From assembly GCF_003298775.1 (NCBI RefSeq), contig NZ_QNTQ01000002.1, positions 186,001 through 250,000 of the forward strand: a DNA stretch of 64,000 bases, given 5' to 3'. Below are positions 34,575 to 43,873 of the stretch, in pieces (position 1 is the stretch's first letter; each line of letters begins with the position of its first letter). The stretch comes from Rhodosalinus halophilus (lineage in GTDB: Bacteria > Pseudomonadota > Alphaproteobacteria > Rhodobacterales > Rhodobacteraceae). A program made the translations under genes and the position numbers. The notes under the pieces are model-generated. The model worked only from the letters and a program-made list of their open reading frames with translations, ran no database searches and was not told the origin of the DNA.

Positions 34575-36231
34575 GCTTTCCGAAGTCACGGGGTCCGAGG
34601 CCAACCCGGCGCCGAAGCCGCAGGACACGCCGCTGCTGGAGATCCGCGGGCTGAAGATCGAGGGCTTCGCCGACGAGAAGTGGAACCCGATCATAAAGGG
34701 CGTGGACCTCACCCTGCACAAGGGCGAGGTGCTTGGCCTCATTGGCGAATCCGGCGCGGGCAAGTCCACTCTGGGCCTCGCCGCGATGGGTTTCGCGCGC
34801 GCCGGCGTCCGCTTCGCCGGCGGCTCGGTGACCTTCGACGGCATGGACCTTCTGAAGATGCCCGAGCGCAAGCGCCGCAAGCTCTGGGGCACGCGCATGA
34901 CCTATGTCGCGCAGTCGGCCGCGGCCTCCTTCAACCCTGCGCACCGGCTGATCGAACAGACCGTGGCGGCGGCCGTGCGCGAGGGGCTGAAATCCGAGTC
35001 GGAGGCCATCGCCGATGCCAAGGATCTCTATGCCCAGCTTCAGCTCCCCGACCCCGAGCACATCGGCTCGCGCTATCCGCACCAGGTCTCGGGCGGGCAG
35101 CTTCAGCGCGTGATGACCGCGATGGCGATGTCGCCGCGCCCCGACCTCATCGTCTTCGACGAGCCCACCACCGCGCTCGACGTCACGACGCAGGTCGAGG
35201 TGCTGATGTCCATGCGCAAGATCGTCGAGGAGTTCGACACGGCGGCGATCTACATCACCCACGATCTCGCCGTGGTCGCGCAGATGGCCGACCGCATCAA
35301 GGTGCTGCGCTACGGCGAAGAGGTCGAGGAGGCCGAGACGCGCGAGATGCTCGCGCACCCGAAACAGGACTACACCAAAAGCCTCTGGTCCGTCCGCAGC
35401 CTGCGCAAGGAGGCCGACCCGTCAGAGGACGTGGTGCTGCGCGCGGAAGGAATCGACGCGGCCTACGGCAACAAGGTGCAGGTGCTCCACGACGTGAGCA
35501 TCGACCTGCCAAGGGGACGCACCGTGGCGATCGTGGGCGAGTCCGGCTCGGGCAAGTCCACCATGGCGAAGGTCATCACCGGCCTGCTGCCCCCCGTGCG
35601 GGGCGAGATCTCCTTCGAGGGCGAGACGCTGCCGCCGAAGCTCAAGGACCGGAGCAAGGAGCAGCTCCGCCGCATCCAGATGATCTACCAGATGGCCGAC
35701 ACAGCCATGAACCCGCGCCAGACGGTGGGCGAGATCATCGGCCGGCCCCTCACCTTCTACCACGGGCTGAAGGGAAAGGCGCTGGAGAAGCGCGTCGTCG
35801 AACTGCTGGAGCAGATCGAGCTCGACGAGGGGTTCTACGACCGCCTTCCAGGCGAGCTGTCGGGCGGGCAGAAGCAGCGCATCTGCATCGCCCGCGCGCT
35901 CGCCGCCGATCCGGACGTGATCCTCTGCGACGAGGTGACCTCGGCGCTGGACCAGATCGTGCAGGAGGGCATCCTCAAGCTCCTGATGCGGCTGCAGAAG
36001 GAAAAGGGCATCGCCTATCTGTTCATCACCCACGACATCGCCACCGTCGAGGCGATCGCCGACGAGATCGTGGTGATGTACCAGGGGCGCGTCGTGGAAC
36101 AGGGGCTGAAGGACCGCATCCTCTCGCCGCCCCACCCCGACTACACGGAGCTTCTGCTGTCCTCCGTGCCCGAGATGGACCCGGACTGGCTCACGCATCT
36201 GATGGAGGAGCGCGGGCCGCACCCGTCCTGA
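34564..36231 (+). CDS. Fused ABC ATPase, DppD-DppF type (second importer)
   Basis: 555 aa with two ATP-binding domains. The first has GESGAGKST (about residue 62), SGGQLQRVMTAMAM and IVFDEPTTALDV; the second has GESGSGKST (about 325), SGGQKQRICIARAL and ILCDEVTSALDQ. The second Walker B region carries DEVTSALD, as in DppF-like proteins. Unlike the ATPase at 22237 it lacks the Cys-rich extension after each domain. It powers the permease pair upstream and ends just before an inverted-repeat terminator. Confidence 0.93.
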   Translation: MNTELSEVTGSEANPAPKPQDTPLLEIRGLKIEGFADEKWNPIIKGVDLTLHKGEVLGLIGESGAGKSTLGLAAMGFARAGVRFAGGSVTFDGMDLLKMPERKRRKLWGTRMTYVAQSAAASFNPAHRLIEQTVAAAVREGLKSESEAIADAKDLYAQLQLPDPEHIGSRYPHQVSGGQLQRVMTAMAMSPRPDLIVFDEPTTALDVTTQVEVLMSMRKIVEEFDTAAIYITHDLAVVAQMADRIKVLRYGEEVEEAETREMLAHPKQDYTKSLWSVRSLRKEADPSEDVVLRAEGIDAAYGNKVQVLHDVSIDLPRGRTVAIVGESGSGKSTMAKVITGLLPPVRGEISFEGETLPPKLKDRSKEQLRRIQMIYQMADTAMNPRQTVGEIIGRPLTFYHGLKGKALEKRVVELLEQIELDEGFYDRLPGELSGGQKQRICIARALAADPDVILCDEVTSALDQIVQEGILKLLMRLQKEKGIAYLFITHDIATVEAIADEIVVMYQGRVVEQGLKDRILSPPHPDYTELLLSSVPEMDPDWLTHLMEERGPHPS

Positions 36232-36261
36232 CGCCGGCCCCGGCCGCGGATCCGCGACACG

Positions 36262-36328
36262 GGGTATTTATGGACCATTGAAAGACGCAGGAGCGGCGCA
36301 CCGTTCTTTCAATGGTCCCCAAATACCC
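36262..36328. terminator. Long inverted repeat between convergent genes (GGGTATTT box, inverted pair)
   Basis: Arms of 24 bases at 36262-36285 and 36305-36328 are complementary except for two positions, around a 19-base loop. Each arm reads GGGTATTT..GGACCATTGAAAGA outward and resembles the GGATATTTGRGCCAAGAAGAA box seen at 3253 and 62444. It separates the ABC ATPase gene from the convergent allA gene, so it probably ends both transcripts. Confidence 0.65.
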
Positions 36329-36359
36329 GCCGCGCAGCGCGCGCCCCGTGAGGGGCGCG

Positions 36360-36848
36360 TCAGGGCGCGCGGATGACCCAGGGCGTCTCGAACCAGTGCT
36401 CTTCCAGGTTGGCGCCCGCCCCGATCCGGTCCACCACCGCGAAGCGGCCCGGCGCGGCGAGCGGCGCGAGCACCCCGTGCCATGTCCCGGGCAGATAGTT
36501 CACCCCCTGCGCGCCGCTCGTCAGAAAGGCGCGCGGCCGGCCCGGCGCACCGCCGGCGTCCGGCGCGACCACGACGAGGAAGGGGTCGGCACTCATCGGC
36601 AGAAAGGCCTGCGCGCCCAGCGGGTGCCGCTCCATCATTCCGAGCTGGAGCGGCAGCGCGCGCGCCTCCGCCTCGAAGAGGCTGATGCCCGCGCGCCCCT
36701 CGCCGAAGTCGAGCCGTGCGAGGTCGTGCCAGCGCCCGCAGCGGCCCTGGTTGATGACCTTGTCCGGCGCGCCGGCCGCCTCCAGCACGTCGCCGAAGGG
36801 CACGAAGGCCTCCGCCGTCAGCGGCTCGGCGACGATCTCCCGGCTCAC
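36360..36848 (-). CDS. allA: Ureidoglycolate lyase
   Basis: 162-aa cupin-fold enzyme that splits ureidoglycolate to glyoxylate and urea, the last step of allantoin degradation. Family blocks: FVPFGDVLEAAG, VINQGRCGRWHDLA, FEAEARALPLQLGMMERHPLGAQAF, FLVVVAP and the conserved GVNYLPGTWHGVLAPL near residue 117. The GTG start overlaps the stop of the puuE-uraD gene (GTGA), so the two are co-translated. It completes a purine-ring catabolism cluster with uraH. Confidence 0.93.
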   Translation of the reverse strand: MSREIVAEPLTAEAFVPFGDVLEAAGAPDKVINQGRCGRWHDLARLDFGEGRAGISLFEAEARALPLQLGMMERHPLGAQAFLPMSADPFLVVVAPDAGGAPGRPRAFLTSGAQGVNYLPGTWHGVLAPLAAPGRFAVVDRIGAGANLEEHWFETPWVIRAP

Positions 36849-38254
36849 CCGAGCTTCTCCAGCAGCCGAAGCTCCGCGATTCGCTCCACCTGTCGGCAGG
36901 CCTCGGCGAACTCGGTCTCGCGGTCCTGTTCCAGCCGCCGCTCGAAGGCGGCGAGGATGCCGGCCTTGTCGTGGTCGCGCACCGCGATGATGAAGGGGAA
37001 GCCGAACTTCGCCGTATAGGCATCGTTGAGCGCGGTGAAGCGGGCGCGCTCGTCGTCGGTCAGCGCGTCGAGCCCCGCACTCGCCTGTTCCGCCGCGCTC
37101 TCGGCCGTCAGCCGCCGCGCCGCCGCGAGCTTGCCGGCGAGGTCGGGATGCGCGCGCAGCACGCCCAGCCGCTCCTCCTCGGAGGCCTCCCGGAAGGCGT
37201 GCGCCAGCGCGGCGTGAACGCCCCGCGCGGTGTCGTGCGTGGGCCCCAGCTCCATCGCGTGCGCCCGCTCCGCGATCCAGGGCGAATGCTCGAAGATGCC
37301 GCCGAAGGCCGCGACGAATTCGTCGAGATCCATCTCCGAGGGCCGCCGCCGCTCGACCGGCGGATGCGTCTCCGCCCAGTGCTCGGCGATGGCGAGCCGC
37401 GTGGCGAACCAGACGCCCTCGTGCGCGCGCATGTGGTCGAGCGCGCGCTTGAGCCCCATGATCCGGCCCGGCCGCCCGGCGAGCCGGCAGTGCAGCCCGA
37501 TCGAGAGCATCTTGGGCGCGCCCGCGACCCCCTCGGCGTAGAGCGCGTCGAAGCTGTCCTTCAGGTAGGTCTCGAACTGGTCCCCCGCGCCGAAGCCCGC
37601 GGGCACCGCGAAGCGCATGTCGTTGGCCTCGAGCGTGTAGGGCACGATCAGCTGATCGCGCCCGCCCGTCCGCAACCAGTAGGGCAGATCGTCGGCGTAG
37701 CTGTCGGCGACATAGGCGAAGCCGCCCTGCTCCGCCGCCAGCCGCACGGTGTTCATCGAGCACCGCCCCGTGTACCAGCCGCGCGGCCGCGCGCCGGTGA
37801 CGGCCGCGTGCAGGCGGATCGCCTCGGCCATCTGCGCGCGCTCCTCGGCCTCGGGCATCCCCCGGTGCTCGATCCACTTCAGCCCGTGACTCGCGATCTC
37901 CCAGCCCGCGTCGCGCATCGCGGCGACCTGCTCCGGCGCGCGGGCGAGCGCGCTCGCCACCCCGAAGACCGTCACCGGCAGGTCGGAGAGCAGCCGGTAG
38001 AGCCGCCAGAACCCGGCGCGCGCGCCGTATTCGTAGACCGATTCCATGTTCCAGTGCCGCTCGCCCTCCCAGGGCGCGGCGCCCACGACCTCCGACAGGA
38101 ACGCCTCCGAGGCCGGATCGCCGTGCAGCAGGCAGTTCTCGCCGCCCTCCTCGTAGTTGACGACGATCTGCACGGCGATCTTCGCGCCCCCCGGCCATCG
38201 CGGGTCGGGCGGATTGGGGCCGTAGCCCGTCATGTCGCGGGGATAGCGCAGCAC
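36845..38254 (-). CDS. Allantoinase PuuE fused to OHCU decarboxylase UraD
   Basis: 469-aa two-domain enzyme. Residues about 1-300 are PuuE, the metal-independent allantoinase of the polysaccharide-deacetylase superfamily (RYPRDMTGYG, VNYEEGGENCLLHGD, VFGVASALARAPEQVAAM, SHGLKWIEHRGM). Residues about 310-465 are the 2-oxo-4-hydroxy-4-carboxy-5-ureidoimidazoline decarboxylase (FEHSPWIAERA, LRAHPDLAGKLA, FGFPFIIAVRDHDKAGIL). It therefore links the OHCU-to-allantoin and allantoin-to-allantoate steps. The GTG start at 38254 has GGAGG eight bases upstream; a longer ATG form (38308) lacks a site. Confidence 0.93.
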   Translation of the reverse strand: MLRYPRDMTGYGPNPPDPRWPGGAKIAVQIVVNYEEGGENCLLHGDPASEAFLSEVVGAAPWEGERHWNMESVYEYGARAGFWRLYRLLSDLPVTVFGVASALARAPEQVAAMRDAGWEIASHGLKWIEHRGMPEAEERAQMAEAIRLHAAVTGARPRGWYTGRCSMNTVRLAAEQGGFAYVADSYADDLPYWLRTGGRDQLIVPYTLEANDMRFAVPAGFGAGDQFETYLKDSFDALYAEGVAGAPKMLSIGLHCRLAGRPGRIMGLKRALDHMRAHEGVWFATRLAIAEHWAETHPPVERRRPSEMDLDEFVAAFGGIFEHSPWIAERAHAMELGPTHDTARGVHAALAHAFREASEEERLGVLRAHPDLAGKLAAARRLTAESAAEQASAGLDALTDDERARFTALNDAYTAKFGFPFIIAVRDHDKAGILAAFERRLEQDRETEFAEACRQVERIAELRLLEKLG

Positions 38255-38328
38255 TGGGAAGCCTCCGTCTTGACGCAACGCGCCCGGGATGACACCGGAA
38301 AGCGGCACGGAAGAAAAGGGGGCTCGGC

Positions 38329-38682
38329 ATGGCCGGCTATCTCACCACCCATGTCCTCGACACCGCGCGGGGCGCGCCGGCCGCGGGCCTGGGCGTTACG
38401 CTCTACCGGATCGAGGGCGGCACGCGGCAGGAGATCGCCCGCGCCACGACCAACGCGGACGGCCGCACCGACACGCCGATCCTGCCCGAGGCGCGCTTCG
38501 CCCCGGGCACCTACGAACTGCTTTTCGCCGCAGGCGATTACCTGCGCGCCCGGGGCCACGATGCGCCCGAGCCCTTCTTCCTCGACGAGATCCCGATCCG
38601 CTTCGGCATGGCCGAGGAGGCGCACTACCACGTCCCGCTCCTGCTCTCGCCCTACGGCTACGCGACCTATCGCGGCAGCTGA
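38329..38682 (+). CDS. uraH: 5-hydroxyisourate hydrolase (transthyretin-like)
   Basis: 117-aa HIUase, which hydrolyses the product of uricase to OHCU, the substrate of the UraD domain next door. Signature elements are the N-terminal [14 protein letters not shown] with its active-site His, the Arg in [20 protein letters not shown] and the C-terminal YRGS tetrad. It is divergent from the puuE-uraD/allA operon across a 74-base gap. No uricase or xanthine dehydrogenase gene lies in the window. Confidence 0.95.
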   Translation: MAGYLTTHVLDTARGAPAAGLGVTLYRIEGGTRQEIARATTNADGRTDTPILPEARFAPGTYELLFAAGDYLRARGHDAPEPFFLDEIPIRFGMAEEAHYHVPLLLSPYGYATYRGS

Positions 38683-38756
38683 GTGGGCCCGCCGCGCGCC
38701 GTGGACTGGCGCGCCGGCGCCGCGCGTGGCAAGGAAGGCGCGAAAGGAGCGCGCGG

Positions 38757-39518
38757 ATGCTCAAGACCCGGCTTATCCCCTGTCTCGACGTGGCCGAGGG
38801 CCGCGTGGTCAAGGGCGTGAACTTCGTCGATCTGGTGGACGCCGGCGACCCGGTGGAGGCGGCCATCGCCTATGACGCCGCGGGCGCGGACGAGCTCTGC
38901 TTTCTCGACATCAACGCCACGCACGAGAATCGCGGCACCATGTACGACGTGGTGCGCCGCACGGCGGAGCACTGCTTCATGCCGCTCACCGTCGGCGGCG
39001 GCGTGAAGGGACCGGAGGACGTGCGCGCGCTGCTGCTGGCCGGCGCGGACAAGGTGAGCTTCAATTCCGCGGCGGTGGCCGATCCGACGGTGGTGGCCCG
39101 CTCGGCCGACCGCTTCGGCAGCCAGTGCATCGTCGTCGCCATCGACGCCAAGCAGGTGGCGCCGGGCCGCTGGGAGATTTTCACCCATGGCGGGCGGCGC
39201 GCGACGGGCGTGGACGCATTGGCGTTCGCGGCGCGCGCCGAGCGCGAAGGCGCCGGTGAGATCCTGCTCACCTCCATGGACCGCGACGGGACGAAATCGG
39301 GTTTCGACCTGGAGCTGACGCGACGGATCTCAGAAACCGTCGGCATCCCGGTGATCGCGAGCGGCGGTGTGGGCACGCTCGATCACCTGGTGGAGGGCGT
39401 GCTCCGCGGCGGGGCGAGCGCGGTTCTCGCCGCCTCGATCTTCCATTTCGGCACCTACTCCATCGCCGAGGCCAAGGCGCACATGGCCGCGGCGGGCGTG
39501 CCCATGAGGCTGACATGA
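38757..39518 (+). CDS. hisF: Imidazole glycerol phosphate synthase, cyclase subunit
   Basis: 253-aa TIM-barrel subunit that uses ammonia from HisH to convert PRFAR to IGP and AICAR in histidine synthesis. The N-terminal phosphate motif is [19 protein letters not shown], with catalytic Asp about residue 11. Further blocks are [16 protein letters not shown], the second catalytic Asp in [12 protein letters not shown], and [24 protein letters not shown] precedes the ATG. Its stop overlaps hisE (ATGA). hisH and hisA are not adjacent, so the his genes are split. Confidence 0.97.
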   Translation: MLKTRLIPCLDVAEGRVVKGVNFVDLVDAGDPVEAAIAYDAAGADELCFLDINATHENRGTMYDVVRRTAEHCFMPLTVGGGVKGPEDVRALLLAGADKVSFNSAAVADPTVVARSADRFGSQCIVVAIDAKQVAPGRWEIFTHGGRRATGVDALAFAARAEREGAGEILLTSMDRDGTKSGFDLELTRRISETVGIPVIASGGVGTLDHLVEGVLRGGASAVLAASIFHFGTYSIAEAKAHMAAAGVPMRLT

Positions 39519-39829
39519 ACGCGCTGGAGCGGCTGGCCGAGACCATCGCGGGGCGCGCCGACGCCGACCCGGAAGGCTCCTGGACCGCGCGGCTTTTGGC
39601 GCGCGGACCGGAGAAATGCGCGGAGAAGTTCGGCGAAGAGGCCGTGGAGGCCGTCATCGAGGCGGTCCGCGGCGACCGCGCGCGCCTGACCGCCGAGGCG
39701 GCGGACGTGCTCTATCACCTTCTGGTCATGCTGCAGGCGCGCGGCGTGACCCTGACGGAGGTGCTGGCGGAACTCGACCGCCGCGAGGGCACCTCGGGCA
39801 TCGAGGAGAAAGCCCGGCGGGACGGCTGA
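39515..39829 (+). CDS. hisE: Phosphoribosyl-ATP diphosphatase
   Basis: 104-aa all-alpha NTP-pyrophosphohydrolase acting second in histidine synthesis (PR-ATP to PR-AMP). The core is [28 protein letters not shown] with the metal-binding Glu cluster, then [18 protein letters not shown]. It overlaps hisF by four bases and is certainly co-translated with it. Confidence 0.96.
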   Translation: MNALERLAETIAGRADADPEGSWTARLLARGPEKCAEKFGEEAVEAVIEAVRGDRARLTAEAADVLYHLLVMLQARGVTLTEVLAELDRREGTSGIEEKARRDG

Positions 39830-39932
39830 GCGCGCGCTGCGCAGGACCTCTGCGCTCATGCACCCTGCGGCGTCTGGCGCCCCGGCCGCCGTTGCGCTAG
39901 CTGCAGCCGCGCAGAGAGAGGAGAGGCGCGAG

Positions 39933-40541
39933 ATGTTCTACCGCCCCGAGGACGGCCACGGCCTGCCGCACAATCCCTTCAACGCGATCATCACGCCCCG
40001 GCCCATCGCCTGGGTCTCGAGCCGGGACTCGGCGGGCGTGGACAACCTCGCGCCCTACTCCTTTTTCAACGGCGTGGCCTATGTGCCGCCGCAGATCATG
40101 TTCGCCTCGACCGGCGCGAAGCCGGATCAGGAGGGCACCAAGGACAGCCTCAGCAACATCCGCGCGACCGGCGCGTTCTGCGTGAACATCGTGGAATACG
40201 CCATGCGCGACGCGATGAACGCCAGTTCGCAGACGCTGCCCCGGGAGGTGGACGAATTCGCCCACGCCGGGGTCGAGCGCGCGCCCTGCGAGCGGATCGA
40301 CTGCAGCCGGGTGGCCGGCGCGCCGGCGGCGCTGGAATGCCGGCTCACCGAGATCACGCGCCTGCCAGGGAAGGCCAATTTCGTCGTCTTCGGCGAGGTC
40401 GTCGGCATCCATCTGCGCGACGACTGCCTGGTGAACGGCATCTTCGACGTCACCAGATACCAGCCGCTCGCGCGGCTGGGCTACAGGGACTACACCAAGG
40501 TGGACGAGGTCTTCACCATGCCCCGGCCGGACGACCTCTGA
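39933..40541 (+). CDS. Flavin reductase family protein (DIM6/NTAB type)
   Basis: 202-aa FMN-binding split-barrel protein. Typical blocks: FNAIITPRPIAWVSS at residues 16-30, NLAPYSFFNGVAYVPPQIMF, KDSLSNIRATGAFCVNIV, and a C-terminal GIFDVTRYQPLARLGYRDY. Related proteins reduce flavins or use FMN themselves; the partner is unknown. A strong AGAGAGGAGAGGCG site precedes the ATG at 39933, so the longer in-frame ATG at 39858 is rejected. Confidence 0.88.
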   Translation: MFYRPEDGHGLPHNPFNAIITPRPIAWVSSRDSAGVDNLAPYSFFNGVAYVPPQIMFASTGAKPDQEGTKDSLSNIRATGAFCVNIVEYAMRDAMNASSQTLPREVDEFAHAGVERAPCERIDCSRVAGAPAALECRLTEITRLPGKANFVVFGEVVGIHLRDDCLVNGIFDVTRYQPLARLGYRDYTKVDEVFTMPRPDDL

Positions 40542-40544
40542 GCG

Positions 40545-40799
40545 TCACTCGCCCGCGGCGAGCTTCGCCTCGAGCGCGTCGATCCGGGCCCTGAGCGCCT
40601 CGTTCTCCTCGCGCGCCTTCTGCGCCATGGCGCGCACCGCGTCGAATTCCTCGCGCGTGACGAAATCGCGCTCGGCCAGCCAGCGGTCGATCATCGAGTT
40701 CATCGCCGTCTGCGCCTCTTCCCGCGCGCCCTGCGCCACGCCCATCGCGTTGGTCATGAGCTGCGAGAGATCGTCGAACACCTTGCTGCGGCTCTGCAT
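40545..40799 (-). CDS. ubiK: UbiK-type accessory factor (BMFP family)
   Basis: 84-aa protein with an amphipathic N-terminal helix (KVFDDLSQLMTNAMGVAQGARE) and a C-terminal coiled coil (EENEALRARIDALEAKLAAGE), the layout of the BMFP/DUF526 family. UbiK assists ubiquinone biosynthesis in enterobacteria, and Brucella homologues fuse membranes in vitro. It has no signal. It converges on the flavin reductase gene with three bases between stops. Confidence 0.85.
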   Translation of the reverse strand: MQSRSKVFDDLSQLMTNAMGVAQGAREEAQTAMNSMIDRWLAERDFVTREEFDAVRAMAQKAREENEALRARIDALEAKLAAGE

Positions 40800-40866
40800 C
40801 TGACTCTCCGCCGTTGCCTTCGTGGCTTATATGGACCCCTGCGGCCTCCGGCTCAAGGCGGCTGCG

Positions 40867-40923
40867 GCGAAGAGGCCCGCAAGGGCCGATGAGCCGCTCG
40901 TCGGCCCTCGCGGGCCTCCTCGC
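40867..40923. repeat. CTCATCGG-type repeat (copy C), palindromic
   Basis: The minus strand reads CTCATCGGCCCTTGCGGGCCTCTTCGC (40893-40867). Four bases away the plus strand reads CTCGTCGGCCCTCGCGGGCCTCCTCGC (40897-40923), so the two halves form a near-perfect 57-base palindrome. The half-site matches the first half of copies A and B. It lies in the divergent gap upstream of both ubiK and lgt. Confidence 0.6.
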
Positions 40924-40960
40924 TTGACGGGCCGCGGGACAACGGGCACGAGAGGCGGCG

Positions 40961-41863
40961 ATGCTGGCCATGATCCCCTTCCCGGAGATTTCGCCGGAGC
41001 TCTTCTCGGTCGAGCTCTTCGGCGTGGAGCTCGCGCTGCGCTGGTATGCGCTGGCCTATATCGTGGGCATCCTGATCGGCTGGCGGCTGGCGGTCATGGC
41101 CGTGAACCGGCCGCGGCTCTGGCCGGGCGGCGCGGCGCCGATGAGTGCCGAACAGGTGGACGACCTGCTGACCTGGGTGATCCTGGGCGTCATCCTGGGC
41201 GGGCGGCTCGGCTTCGTGCTGTTCTATCGCCCGGGATACTACCTCGGGAACCCGGGCGAGATCCTGATGCTCTGGCAGGGCGGCATGGCCTTTCACGGGG
41301 GCCTTCTGGGCGTGGCCGTCGCGGCGCTGCTGTGGTGCCGGCGGCAGGGAGTGTCGCCGCTGCGTGCGGCCGACGTGATGGCGCTGGCCACGCCGCCCGG
41401 CCTGCTGCTGGGCCGGATCGCGAACTTCATCAACGCCGAGCTCTGGGGCCGGCCCACGGACCTGCCATGGGGCGTCGTCTTTCCCGGCCGGCTCGCGCAG
41501 GCCTGCGGACAGCCCTTGGGCGAGCTCTGCGCGCGCCATCCCTCGCAGCTCTACGAGGCCGCGCTGGAGGGGGCGATCCTCGGCGCCGTGCTGATCTGGC
41601 TGGTCTGGCGGCGCGGCGCCTTCCGCTGGCCGGGCCTTGTGACCGGCGTGTTCCTGGCCGGCTACGGGCTCGCCCGGTTCCTCGTCGAGTTCGTGCGCCA
41701 GCCCGATCCGCAATTCGTCTCGGAGGGCAATCCGCTGGGGCTCGCCTGGCATGTCGGCGGCTGGGGGCTGACGATGGGGCAGATCCTGTCCCTGCCGATG
41801 CTGCTCGGGGGGCTCGCGCTCGCGCTCTGGGCGCTCAGGCGGGGGCGCACGGCAGCGGCATGA
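40961..41863 (+). CDS. lgt: Prolipoprotein diacylglyceryl transferase
   Basis: 300-aa inner-membrane enzyme that adds diacylglycerol to the lipobox Cys of prolipoproteins. About seven membrane segments are visible. The Lgt signature [17 protein letters not shown] (about residues 150-166) contains the essential Arg and Asn, and HGGLLG and [13 protein letters not shown] are conserved blocks. GAGAGGCGGCG precedes the ATG. It overlaps the methyltransferase gene by four bases (ATGA) and starts a three-gene operon. Confidence 0.96.
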   Translation: MLAMIPFPEISPELFSVELFGVELALRWYALAYIVGILIGWRLAVMAVNRPRLWPGGAAPMSAEQVDDLLTWVILGVILGGRLGFVLFYRPGYYLGNPGEILMLWQGGMAFHGGLLGVAVAALLWCRRQGVSPLRAADVMALATPPGLLLGRIANFINAELWGRPTDLPWGVVFPGRLAQACGQPLGELCARHPSQLYEAALEGAILGAVLIWLVWRRGAFRWPGLVTGVFLAGYGLARFLVEFVRQPDPQFVSEGNPLGLAWHVGGWGLTMGQILSLPMLLGGLALALWALRRGRTAAA

Positions 41864-42927
41864 CGCCGCTCGCGAAAACCCTGGCCGCCCGGATCGCGGC
41901 GGAGGGGCCGCTCAAGCTCTCCGACTACATGGCCGAATGCCTCATGCACCCCGCGCACGGCTACTACGCGACCCGCGACCCGCTGGGCGAGCGCGGGGAC
42001 TTCACCACAGCCCCCGAAATCAGCCAGATGTTCGGCGAGATGGTGGGGCTGGCGCTCGGGCAGGCCTGGCTCGATCAGGGCGCGCCCGAGCGCATCGCCC
42101 TGGCCGAGCTCGGCCCGGGCCGCGGCACGCTGATGGCGGACATCCTGCGCGCCCTGCGCGCCGTGCCGGGGGCGCGCGCTGCTGCCGCGCTGCATCTGGT
42201 CGAGACCTCGCCGACCCTGCGCGCCCGCCAGCAGGAGACACTCGCCGGCCACGGCGTCACCTGGCACGCGGCGGCGGCCGATCTGCCCGACGACCGCCCG
42301 CTCTTCCTGGTAGCCAACGAGTTCTTCGACGCGCTGCCGATCCGCCAGTTCCAGCGGGCCGAGGGCGAGGCCTGGCAGGAGCGGCGCGTCGGCCTGCGCG
42401 ACGGCCGGCTCGTGCCGGGGCTGGCGGGGCCCGCGCCCCAGCCCGAACTCGCCCACCGGCTGGAGGACACCGCGCCGGGCGACGTGGTCGAGATCTGCCC
42501 GGCGGCCCCGGCGATCGCCCAGGAGATCGGCGCGCGGATCGAGCGGCACGGCGGGGTGGCACTGATCGTCGACTACGGAGGCTGGCGATCGCGGGGCGAC
42601 ACGCTTCAGGCCGTGGCAGGACACGCCGCCGCCGATCCTTTCGAGGCGCCCGGCGAGGCGGATCTGACCGCGCATGTCGATTTCGAGGCGATCGCCCGCG
42701 CCGCGCCCTGCGCGCACGCGCGGCTCACGCCGCAGGGCGTCTTTCTGGAGCGCCTCGGACTCACGGCGCGTGCCCGGATTCTGGCCCGCAGCCTGTCCGG
42801 CGCGGGGCTCGAATCGCATGTCGCCGCCCATCGCCGGTTGACGCATCCCGAGGAAATGGGAACGCTTTTCAAGTGTCTCGCCCTTCATCCCAGCCGGGCC
42901 GCGCCGCCCCCCGGAGTCGACCCATGA
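41860..42927 (+). CDS. SAM-dependent methyltransferase, MidA/NDUFAF7 family
   Basis: 355 aa, COG1565/DUF185. The family marker near the N-terminus is [21 protein letters not shown] then [15 protein letters not shown]. The SAM-binding glycine loop is [14 protein letters not shown] (about residues 87-100), followed by [12 protein letters not shown] and [16 protein letters not shown]. The human homologue NDUFAF7 methylates an arginine of complex I, so a role in NADH dehydrogenase assembly is plausible. Both ends overlap neighbours by ATGA. Confidence 0.93.
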   Translation: MTPLAKTLAARIAAEGPLKLSDYMAECLMHPAHGYYATRDPLGERGDFTTAPEISQMFGEMVGLALGQAWLDQGAPERIALAELGPGRGTLMADILRALRAVPGARAAAALHLVETSPTLRARQQETLAGHGVTWHAAAADLPDDRPLFLVANEFFDALPIRQFQRAEGEAWQERRVGLRDGRLVPGLAGPAPQPELAHRLEDTAPGDVVEICPAAPAIAQEIGARIERHGGVALIVDYGGWRSRGDTLQAVAGHAAADPFEAPGEADLTAHVDFEAIARAAPCAHARLTPQGVFLERLGLTARARILARSLSGAGLESHVAAHRRLTHPEEMGTLFKCLALHPSRAAPPPGVDP

Positions 42928-43679
42928 CGCTGGAAATTCTCACCTCCGACGCGCTCTCGCCGCTTCGCCACGGCTTCTTCACACGGCGCGGCGGGGCGTC
43001 GTCGGGGATCTTCGCGGGGCTCAACTGCGGACCCGGCTCGTCGGATCAGACCGAGGTCGTGGCGCTCAACCGGGCGCGCGCGGCCGAGGCGCTCGGCGTC
43101 GCCCCGGACCGGCTGCTCACCCTGCATCAGGTGCATTCGGCCGAGGCCGTCACCGTGAGTGCCCCCTTCGCCGAGCGCCCCCGCGCCGACGCGCTCGTGA
43201 CGACCGAGCCGGGGCTGGCCATCGGCGTGCTCACCGCGGATTGCCTGCCGGTGCTCTTCGCCGACCACGCGGCCGGGGTCGTGGGCGCGGCGCATGCAGG
43301 CTGGCGCGGCGCGCAGGCCGGGATCCTCGAGGCGACGCTCTCTGCCATGCGCGCGGCCGGGGCGGAGCCGTCGCGCATCGTCGCCGTGATCGGACCGGCG
43401 ATCAGCCAGACCGCCTACGAGGTCGGGCCGGAACTCGTGGAAAGGTTCGTCGACGAGGATCCGGACAACGCGCGCTTCTTCGCCGGCGGCGACGGGGACC
43501 GGGCGCATTTCGACCTCCCCGGCTATGGCGCGGCCCGGCTGCGGGCAGCGGGCGTGGCGCATGTGGAATGGCTCCGCCAATGCACCTATGCCGACCCGGC
43601 GCGCTTCTACTCCTACCGCCGTTCGCGTCACGCGCAGGAGGCCGATTACGGTCGGCTGATATCCGCGATCCGCCTCTGA
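42924..43679 (+). CDS. pgeF: PgeF/YfiH-LACC1 family protein (multicopper-oxidase-like fold)
   Basis: 251 aa. The metal-binding motifs of the family are all present: TLHQVHSA (about residue 71), TADCLPVLFAD (about 107) and GAAHAGWRGAQAG (about 122). YfiH/PgeF in E. coli edits incorrect cell-wall precursors, and relatives act as purine nucleosidases/phosphorylases. It is the third gene of the lgt-midA-pgeF operon, coupled by ATGA. Confidence 0.93.
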   Translation: MTLEILTSDALSPLRHGFFTRRGGASSGIFAGLNCGPGSSDQTEVVALNRARAAEALGVAPDRLLTLHQVHSAEAVTVSAPFAERPRADALVTTEPGLAIGVLTADCLPVLFADHAAGVVGAAHAGWRGAQAGILEATLSAMRAAGAEPSRIVAVIGPAISQTAYEVGPELVERFVDEDPDNARFFAGGDGDRAHFDLPGYGAARLRAAGVAHVEWLRQCTYADPARFYSYRRSRHAQEADYGRLISAIRL

Positions 43680-43873
43680 TCCAGCCGTCCGCCGCGCTGT
43701 GGATGCCGCTGAAAAACGTTTCAAAGCAAGAATTTCTGGGGCGGCCCGAATGTGGATTGGTGTTATCTTCCGGACCGCGGATTGCCGCGCCGAGGCCCAA
43801 TCACCGCCGCAAAGACCGGCCAGCATGATGCGCAGGACGGGCTCGGCCGAGGCCCGGGCAAGGAGCAGAGCAT

